Source: Spirochaetales bacterium (lineage in GTDB: Bacteria; Spirochaetota; Spirochaetia; Sphaerochaetales; Sphaerochaetaceae). Taken from it: a stretch of 10,549 nucleotides of DNA. The stretch covers positions 1-10,549 of the forward strand of contig JAAYQY010000322.1 in assembly GCA_012519125.1 (NCBI GenBank), given 5' to 3'. The translations under genes were made by a program, and so were the position numbers. Shown one piece after another: positions 6,063 to 10,549 of this stretch (within the stretch, counting starts at the first letter, position 1; each line of letters opens with the position of its first letter). The notes under the pieces are model-generated. The model did no database searches. It was not told where the DNA came from and saw nothing but the letters and a program-made list of their open reading frames with translations.

Positions 6063-6542
6063 ATGCCTGATATGTTGGTAAAACTCTATGAATTAGCGCC
6101 CAGCAAGCCTGTAATTGAGGCTCTTGCCGAAAAGGGAGTACAGATTCGTCGTGCTATGGCTCCTGACAAGGAACGGGTCCTCTCCTGGATTGCAGAACAC
6201 TCATCCCTTTCTGCTCGAGGGGAGGCAGATGTTTGTTTCTCAGGCCATCCCATCTCCCTCTTTCTTGCTACGGAAGGGAAAGAGATCATCGGCTATGCGT
6301 GCTACCATGCAACAGCCCCCGATTTTTTCGGTCCCACCCGCGTGCTGGACAGCAAGCAGGGGCTTGGTATCGGTAAGGCGCTGTTGCTTCGCAGCTTGGA
6401 AGCTTTGCGTGATGAAGGGTATGCCTATGCCATCATCGGTGGGGTGGGCCCGGTGGCCTTCTACGAGAAGTGTGTCAATGCCACCGTGATCGAAGGCTCG
6501 ACTCCAGGCATCTATCGTGATTTCTTGGGTTCAAAGTCATGA
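6063..6542 (+). CDS. GNAT-family N-acetyltransferase, candidate glucosaminide acetyltransferase (GlmA-like)
   Basis: 159 residues, one GNAT domain. The acetyl-CoA pyrophosphate loop is seen as KQGLGIGKALLLRSL (98-112), fitting Q/R-x-x-G-x-G. It is followed by DEGYAYAIIGGVGPVAFYEK (117-136) and STPGIY near the end, a C-terminal pattern I associate with a GNAT subgroup of Gram-positive and spirochaete salvage clusters. In Clostridium acetobutylicum a GNAT enzyme encoded beside the MurNAc kinase (GlmA) acetylates glucosamine and glucosaminide ends, which would make de-N-acetylated wall fragments acceptable to NagZ. The same role is inferred here from position only; ribosomal or small-molecule acetylation remains possible. 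ATG 6063 is fixed by AAGGAG (6051-6056) with a 6-base spacer. The stop overlaps anmK in ATGA (6539-6542). Confidence 0.83.
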   Translation: MPDMLVKLYELAPSKPVIEALAEKGVQIRRAMAPDKERVLSWIAEHSSLSARGEADVCFSGHPISLFLATEGKEIIGYACYHATAPDFFGPTRVLDSKQGLGIGKALLLRSLEALRDEGYAYAIIGGVGPVAFYEKCVNATVIEGSTPGIYRDFLGSKS

Positions 6543-7699
6543 AGCAAAGTATTCTGGCCATCGGGCTGATGAGCGGTACCAGTTGTGATGGCATTGATGC
6601 ATCCTTGGTGCGCATCACAGGGGATGATGCTTCTCTGCTTGTTGAGGAGCTTGGGTTTCTTACCGTTGCCTATGAGGATGCGGTGCGGGACAGGCTTTTG
6701 GTGCTTGCCAAGGGCAGTGAAGGAGGAAGCCGTGAGCTTTGCCTCATGGATGGGCTGCTTGGGTCCCTCTTTGCCGACGCAGCGCTTGCGGTATGCGCAC
6801 AGGCAGGGGTGGAACCTTCACGCATCGGCTTGATCGGTACCCATGGCCATACCTTCCATCATCTTCCCAATCCGGTGGAATATCTTGGTCATCAGGTACG
6901 CTCAACACTGCAGCTTGGACAGAGCTGCTTTCTCAGTGAGCATTTTTCCTGTCCAGTCGTCAGTGATTTCCGTCCCCGTGATCTTGCCGCCGGAGGTCAG
7001 GGAGCCCCCTTGGTTCCCTACACCGAGTACCTGCTCTACCGACAGGAGGGCAAGGGCATCGGACTCCTCAATGTGGGCGGTATCGCGAATCTGACCATTC
7101 TCACTCCCAGTGGCGCACTCGATGAGGTGGTTGCCTTCGATACCGGTATGGGGAATATGGTCCTCGATGCCTTGGTGTTCCAAAAGACCGGAGGGAAGCA
7201 GCGATTCGACGAAGGAGGAAAGCTGGCCAAGCAGGGCTGCGTGGATGAACGTTTGCTTGCGTGGATGGAGCATTCTGATACGTATCTTCCGCTCCCTCTT
7301 CCCAAGTCGACCGGCAGGGAATTGTATGGAAGCCAGTATGTTGCCACCTTGCAGACCGAGGCCGACAAGTTGGGAGTGCCTTTCGTTGATCTTTTGCGCA
7401 CCACCACACACTTTATTGCACGCTCGGTTCAAAGATCCGTTGAACGGTTTTCTCCAGCTCCTCTGGACCTCCTGCTCGTTGGTGGGGGAGGAAGTCACAA
7501 TACGGTCTTGCTCGAAGCTCTGGCTATGGAGCTGAAAACCGAAGTATTGACTCAGGACCAGGTGGGCAGGAACAGTGACAGCAAGGAGGCGGTTGCCTTT
7601 GCTTTGCTCGCCTATGAGGCACTGCACGGAAGGCTGAACAACCTGGTTGGGGCGACCGGAGCGAGCCATCGGGTGATAATGGGGAAAATTCAACGGTGA
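6539..7699 (+). CDS. anmK: Anhydro-N-acetylmuramic acid kinase AnmK
   Basis: 386 residues, the normal family length. AnmK opens the 1,6-anhydro ring of anhydro-MurNAc with water while phosphorylating it from ATP, giving MurNAc-6-phosphate for MurQ. Landmarks are GLMSGTSCDGIDA (9-21, ATP-binding), GTHGHTFHH (100-108), DFRPRDLAAGGQGAPLVP (143-160, substrate site), LLNVGGIANLT (177-187), FDTGMGNMVLDA (200-211, with Asp201 as the presumptive catalytic base), KSTGRELYG, LLVGGGGSHN and a final NNLVGATGA. The family usually has FDTGPGN; here Met replaces Pro. The start overlaps the upstream stop by 4 bases and has no good ribosome-binding site, so coupled translation is expected. Last gene of the namZ-nagZ-GNAT-anmK operon; no terminator follows, and an operator begins on the very next base. 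The presence of AnmK implies a supply of lytic-transglycosylase products. Confidence 0.96.
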   Translation: MKQSILAIGLMSGTSCDGIDASLVRITGDDASLLVEELGFLTVAYEDAVRDRLLVLAKGSEGGSRELCLMDGLLGSLFADAALAVCAQAGVEPSRIGLIGTHGHTFHHLPNPVEYLGHQVRSTLQLGQSCFLSEHFSCPVVSDFRPRDLAAGGQGAPLVPYTEYLLYRQEGKGIGLLNVGGIANLTILTPSGALDEVVAFDTGMGNMVLDALVFQKTGGKQRFDEGGKLAKQGCVDERLLAWMEHSDTYLPLPLPKSTGRELYGSQYVATLQTEADKLGVPFVDLLRTTTHFIARSVQRSVERFSPAPLDLLLVGGGGSHNTVLLEALAMELKTEVLTQDQVGRNSDSKEAVAFALLAYEALHGRLNNLVGATGASHRVIMGKIQR

Positions 7700-7716
7700 T
7701 TGAAAATAATTTTCAG
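7700..7716. promoter_or_regulatory. Palindromic operator, copy B, upstream of importer operon
   Basis: TTGAAAATAATTTTCAG contains the perfect 15-bp palindrome TGAAAATAATTTTCA (7701-7715) around a central A. It matches copy A (3306-3322) in 15 of 17 positions and starts directly after the anmK stop codon. A -10-like TAAAAT (7717-7722) abuts it but lacks a good -35. The better promoter (7747-7776) starts 30 bases downstream. It most likely ties the importer to the same regulator as murQ and the namZ operon. Confidence 0.65.
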
Positions 7717-7746
7717 TAAAATTTGGTGTATTGTTAAAAAAGATTG

Positions 7747-7776
7747 TTGCGAGATGCTCAGTTTGGTGCATATAAT
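7747..7776 (+). promoter_or_regulatory. Candidate sigma-70-type promoter for ABC importer operon
   Basis: TTGCGA (7747-7752), an 18-base spacer and a consensus TATAAT (7771-7776) predict transcription from about 7783, leaving a leader of about 105 bases before the solute-binding protein gene. The -10 is perfect; the -35 is moderate. The operator at 7700-7716 lies 30 bases upstream of the -35, a position more typical for activation or looping than for simple blocking. Confidence 0.6.
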
Positions 7777-7777
7777 A

Positions 7778-7863
7778 CAGAGGTGGTGGTCCCCTGTTCC
7801 CATGCTTGCACCCTTCCAGGACAGCCACGGAGCTCTGTTGGTAAAGACCGTACATCGGTTTTT
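7778..7863 (+). promoter_or_regulatory. Structured leader with terminator-like hairpin
   Basis: Two foldable parts are visible. A nested stem-loop spans 7778-7837: CAGAG/CTCTG outside, GTGG/CCAC next, and CTGT plus CC with GG plus ACAG inside. A smaller hairpin follows: AAAGACCG (7843-7850) pairs with CGGTTTTT (7856-7863) over the loop TACAT, with one G-T pair. Its 3' arm ends in five Ts, so it resembles a weak attenuator. If transcription starts near 7783, the outermost CAGAG arm is not transcribed from that promoter. No known riboswitch class is recognised. Confidence 0.4.
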
Positions 7864-7887
7864 CAAATACACACAAGGAGGGGCACT

Positions 7888-9426
7888 ATGAAGAAAACCC
7901 TATTGGTTGCTCTTTTGGTTTTGCTTACCCTTTCCTTCTCGCTCACAGCGGCGGGAGTTAAGGAACAAAGTGGCGGTCCGGTCTCATTCTCCGCCTACTA
8001 CTCTGACAATGCCACCCTGCCGTTCAAGCAGGATTGGCTGACGGTCACCGAGGTTCAGAAACGGGTGAATGCAAAGGTTGAATTCGAGGTCATCCCGATT
8101 GCTGATTACCAGACCAAGGTTTCCTTGGCTCTGAATACCGGCACCAATGCCCCGGATGTCATTCTCTACCAGTCCACCAAGGGTGAGAATGCAGCACTTG
8201 CACTCAATGGTGCTATTGTTCCGATCAGCGACTATAGCGAATGGACACCCAATTTCAACGCCAGGGTCAAAGAGTTTGGCCTTGAGGACGATGTGAATGC
8301 GCTCAAGCTGAAGGATGGCAAACGCTACTATCTGCCCGCTCTCTTTGATGTTCCTTTCTATGATGGCGGCTTGATCTTGCGCGAGGACCTGCTGAAGAAG
8401 TATAACCTCAAGACCCCGAAGACTTTCGATGACCTGTATCAGGTTCTCAAAGTGTTCAAGCAGAATGATCCTTCCTCGTATCCTCTCACCATTCTTGCCG
8501 GGCCTCGTGTGCTCTACCGCATGACCATGCCCTCGTGGGGAATCTCGTTGGGCAAGAACGGAGCAAGCGGGAGCAACACCCTCAGCTGGGACTACGAGAA
8601 CAAGAAATACTTCGCCGGAGCCATCAGCAGTCAGTACAAGGACTACATCACGTATTTCCATAAGCTGTATGCGGAAGGCCTGCTCGATCCTGAGATGGCC
8701 GAACCCATTGACGGAGACCGCTGGACCCAGAAGCTTGCAACCGGCAAGGCAATGGCCAGCTATGCATACTATGATCAGATCGGCGGGGTAACTGCCAACA
8801 GCACAATTCCTGGCTTCAAACTGCAGATGTATCCTTCCCTCAGTGGTCCTGCTGGTGCCCACCACCAGCCCAAGAGCAAGACCGGTTCGGGTATCCTGTT
8901 CCCCTTCAAGACCAGCAAGCGTTCAGATTTTGAACAGATTGTCCGTGCTGTTGATGAGATGTTCTTCTCTGAAGAGAATGCCAAGCTCTGGTGCCTCGGG
9001 GTGGAGGGAACCACGTACTCGGTGAAGGACGGAAAGGTTGTCTTCATCGATGAAATCCGCAACTCAAGCGAAGGTATCTACAAGAGCTTGCAGGTTCGCT
9101 ACGGCTGCGGAAGCGATGTGACACAGATGGTTTGGGTCAACTCCCGCGAGATGACCAAGTATGACGAGAACTATGCCAGGATCAACGCTGAGGTTGAGGC
9201 TATGGGCGATGTCATCCAGGCCATTCCTCCGACTCCGAAGTTCGACGATCGACAGGCTGAGGAAGCAGGTACGCTGCAGACTCCTCTCTCCGATGCCTTT
9301 GAACGCTGGAACTCTGCATTCCTGACCGGAAGCAAGAGCATCGAAAAGGATTGGGATGCCTATGTCAAGGAGATGAAGAGCCTTGGCATCGAGAAGTTCA
9401 ACGATCTGTACAACGCAAATCTCTAG
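7888..9426 (+). CDS. ABC transporter extracellular solute-binding protein (LplA/YtcQ type)
   Basis: 512 residues, long for a sugar-binding protein but normal for the LplA/YtcQ group of family-1 solute-binding proteins. A signal peptide is clear: MKKTLLVALLVLLTLSFSLT, then AAGVKEQ, with a charged start, a hydrophobic core and a probable signal-peptidase I site. There is no Cys for a lipobox, so a free periplasmic protein is inferred. The mature part shows typical features such as APDVILYQST early on, and GRYY-like and LYAEGLLDPEMAEP segments found in these proteins. ATG 7888 is set by AAGGAGGGG (7875-7883); the open frame upstream to 7744 is leader DNA. Family members bind oligosaccharides or glycoside-type ligands. 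Here a MurNAc- or GlcNAc-containing saccharide is the natural guess from context. The two permease genes follow; no ATPase gene lies in the window. Confidence 0.9.
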   Translation: MKKTLLVALLVLLTLSFSLTAAGVKEQSGGPVSFSAYYSDNATLPFKQDWLTVTEVQKRVNAKVEFEVIPIADYQTKVSLALNTGTNAPDVILYQSTKGENAALALNGAIVPISDYSEWTPNFNARVKEFGLEDDVNALKLKDGKRYYLPALFDVPFYDGGLILREDLLKKYNLKTPKTFDDLYQVLKVFKQNDPSSYPLTILAGPRVLYRMTMPSWGISLGKNGASGSNTLSWDYENKKYFAGAISSQYKDYITYFHKLYAEGLLDPEMAEPIDGDRWTQKLATGKAMASYAYYDQIGGVTANSTIPGFKLQMYPSLSGPAGAHHQPKSKTGSGILFPFKTSKRSDFEQIVRAVDEMFFSEENAKLWCLGVEGTTYSVKDGKVVFIDEIRNSSEGIYKSLQVRYGCGSDVTQMVWVNSREMTKYDENYARINAEVEAMGDVIQAIPPTPKFDDRQAEEAGTLQTPLSDAFERWNSAFLTGSKSIEKDWDAYVKEMKSLGIEKFNDLYNANL

Positions 9427-9434
9427 GGTAGTGA

Positions 9435-9468
9435 GGCCCCGTCCGACAACGACGGGGCCCGTTTCCTT
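9435..9468 (+). terminator. Intercistronic hairpin / weak terminator after binding-protein gene
   Basis: A perfect 9-bp G/C-rich stem, GGCCCCGTC (9435-9443) with GACGGGGCC (9451-9459), and a 7-base loop, 8 bases after the stop codon. It is followed by CGTTTCCTT, a poor T-run. Such elements between binding-protein and permease genes commonly stop part of the transcripts and protect the 5' message, giving an excess of binding protein over membrane parts. Partial read-through into the permeases is expected. Confidence 0.7.
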
Positions 9469-9485
9469 GCTTTCAGGAGTGTTTG

Positions 9486-10427
9486 ATGAAGAGTGTAAAC
9501 GGTCTGGATAGGCCGATGCAGAATAAAAAGAGAGCCTATCTTGGCCGATACTGGCAGCTGTATCTGATGATGGTGCTGCCAGTCTTGTATTTCATCGTAT
9601 TCAAGTATGCCCCAATGTTCGGCAATGTGCTTGCCTTCCGGCGATACCGGCCTGGCATGGGGCCGTTTGGAACCGAGTGGGTGGGCTTGCAGTACTTCTC
9701 CCGCTTCTGGTCTGACCCTGCTTTTTGGAGAGCTTTCAGGAACACACTGGTGTTGAGCCTGCTCAATCTGGTGGTGAACTTTCCCATCCCCATCATCTTT
9801 GCCATCCTCCTCAACGAAGTCCATCTTCTTCCGTTCAAGAAGGTGGTGCAGACTGTCTCCTATATGCCTCGGTTCATCTCCACGGTGGTGGTCATTGCCA
9901 TTCTGGGCGAGTTGCTTTCTCCCTCTTCCGGAATCGTCAACATACTCCGGCAACGGCTTTTCAGCCAAGATGCCATCTATTTCATGAACGAGGCACGATT
10001 CTTCCGTATCATCTATATTCTGGTCGATACCTGGCAGTATACCGGTTGGACTGCCATCATCTATTTGGCAGCCATTACAGCAATTCCTGCCGACCTCTAC
10101 GAGGCGGCTACCATAGACGGGGCCTCGCGCACCCAGCAGATTTTCTATGTGACCATCCCTTCGATCATGCCGACCATCATGGTGATGCTCATCCTCAATG
10201 TGGGGCGGTTGCTCTCCTTGGGCTTTGAGAAGGTGCTCCTGCTCTACACACCGGACAACAGCATGGTCAGTGACATCATCGATACACTTGTCTATCGGAC
10301 AGGGCTTGCAAACCAGAATTACAGTTATGCAACGGCCATCGGTTTGTTCAGCGGTATCATCGGGGTGATACTGGTCTCTTCCTCAAATGCGTTGAGCCGC
10401 AAGCTGACCGGTGAGGGGGTATACTGA
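9486..10427 (+). CDS. ABC transporter permease, LplB-type (CUT1-like)
   Basis: 313 residues with several hydrophobic segments, about six, beginning with LYLMMVLPVLYFIVFKYAPM near residue 25. The cytoplasmic EAA loop that docks to the ATPase is EAATIDGASRTQQIFYVTIP (206-225), matching EAA...G.........I..P. The sequence FKYAPMFGNVLAFRRYRPGM and the ending KLTGEGVY (typically 'W') are characteristic of LplB-type permeases paired with LplA-type binding proteins. ATG 9486 is chosen because AGGAG (9475-9479) lies 6 bases upstream; a TTG at 9483 is too close. It forms the inner-membrane channel with the next permease, whose start lies 1 base after this stop. The ligand is unknown; context points to wall-derived amino sugars. 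Confidence 0.93.
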   Translation: MKSVNGLDRPMQNKKRAYLGRYWQLYLMMVLPVLYFIVFKYAPMFGNVLAFRRYRPGMGPFGTEWVGLQYFSRFWSDPAFWRAFRNTLVLSLLNLVVNFPIPIIFAILLNEVHLLPFKKVVQTVSYMPRFISTVVVIAILGELLSPSSGIVNILRQRLFSQDAIYFMNEARFFRIIYILVDTWQYTGWTAIIYLAAITAIPADLYEAATIDGASRTQQIFYVTIPSIMPTIMVMLILNVGRLLSLGFEKVLLLYTPDNSMVSDIIDTLVYRTGLANQNYSYATAIGLFSGIIGVILVSSSNALSRKLTGEGVY

Positions 10428-10428
10428 T

Positions 10429-10549
10429 ATGCGTACCTACCGAACCCGTTCTTCGCTGCTCTTTTCCACTGTTGTCTACCTGGTGATGATTTTCACCCTT
10501 GCAGCTTGCTTGATTCCGTTCATCTACATGCTTGCGCTCTCCATCTCCA
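10429..10549 (+). CDS. ABC transporter permease, YtcP/AraQ-type, N-terminal part (3' end outside window)
   Basis: The first 40 codons are visible. A short basic start, MRTYRTRSSLLFSTV, is followed by one hydrophobic segment (about residues 14-37) with LAACLIPFIYMLALSIS, which fits the first membrane helix and 'P....L..S.S' pattern of the second permease in LplABC-type importers. GAGGGGG (10413-10419) lies 9 bases before the ATG, and the gene starts 1 base after the upstream stop (TGATATG), so the two permeases are translated together. The EAA loop and the rest are beyond the window. Confidence 0.82.
   Translation, partial: MRTYRTRSSLLFSTVVYLVMIFTLAACLIPFIYMLALSIS

Noticed and set aside
6902..7876. 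Minus-strand open frame (324 codons) over anmK and the importer leader
   Set aside because: It is a shadow of anmK, has no ribosome-binding site, and overlaps the operator and promoter region.
7744..7887. 48-codon N-terminal extension of the solute-binding protein
   Set aside because: It precedes a clear signal peptide and a strong ribosome-binding site at 7875-7883, so it is untranslated leader.
7984..8865. Minus-strand open frame (293 codons) over the binding-protein gene
   Set aside because: Shadow of a well supported solute-binding protein; low-complexity Ile/Gly/Val pattern typical of antisense translation.
1..10549. Search for tRNA/rRNA genes, CRISPR repeats, insertion sequence ends or prophage genes
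   Set aside because: No cloverleaf-like element, regularly spaced repeats, transposase or phage gene was recognised; the only repeated element is the operator pair at 3306 and 7700.

Overview
The window looks like a piece of a bacterial chromosome devoted to peptidoglycan amino-sugar salvage. The organism is probably a spirochaete of the Sphaerochaeta type. That guess rests on the style of the proteins, in particular the solute-binding protein with its 'AAGVKEQ'-like signal-peptide end and an LplA/LplB/YtcP-type importer, together with middling GC content and dense gene packing. It is inferred from resemblance, not proven.

Layout. 1-182 is the tail of a glutathione peroxidase gene that does not belong to the island, closed by a strong terminator (215-248). 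253-1161 (minus) is a BadF/BadG-family sugar kinase, a candidate MurNAc/GlcNAc kinase. It is divergent from an RpiR/MurR-type SIS-domain regulator (1241-2092, plus). The regulator converges on murQ (2315-3238, minus) across 222 bases without an intact gene. murQ is divergent from a tightly packed four-gene operon: namZ (DUF1343/GH171 exo-muramidase), nagZ (GH3 exo-glucosaminidase), a GNAT acetyltransferase (GlmA-like candidate) and anmK (anhydro-MurNAc kinase), 3397-7699. Right behind anmK begins an ABC import operon: solute-binding protein (7888-9426), permease (9486-10427) and a second permease cut by the window end (10429 onward).

How it fits together (inference from known families). The ABC importer would bring in muropeptide-derived or cell-wall-derived sugars. 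NamZ and NagZ carry no visible signal peptide, so they would cut MurNAc- and GlcNAc-ended saccharides in the cytoplasm. The GNAT protein may re-acetylate glucosamine ends. AnmK turns anhydro-MurNAc into MurNAc-6-phosphate, the BadF-type kinase may do the same for free MurNAc or GlcNAc, and MurQ removes D-lactate to give GlcNAc-6-phosphate. 

The best regulatory signal is a near-identical A/T-rich palindrome (consensus TTGAAAATAATTTTCAA) found exactly twice: once in the murQ/namZ divergent promoter region (3306-3322), where its two halves form the -35 boxes of both promoters, and once directly after anmK, upstream of the importer (7700-7716). It probably marks the regulon of the RpiR-type protein encoded here. 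The importer mRNA also has a leader that can fold, ending in a terminator-like hairpin. No RNA genes, CRISPR arrays or intact mobile elements were seen.
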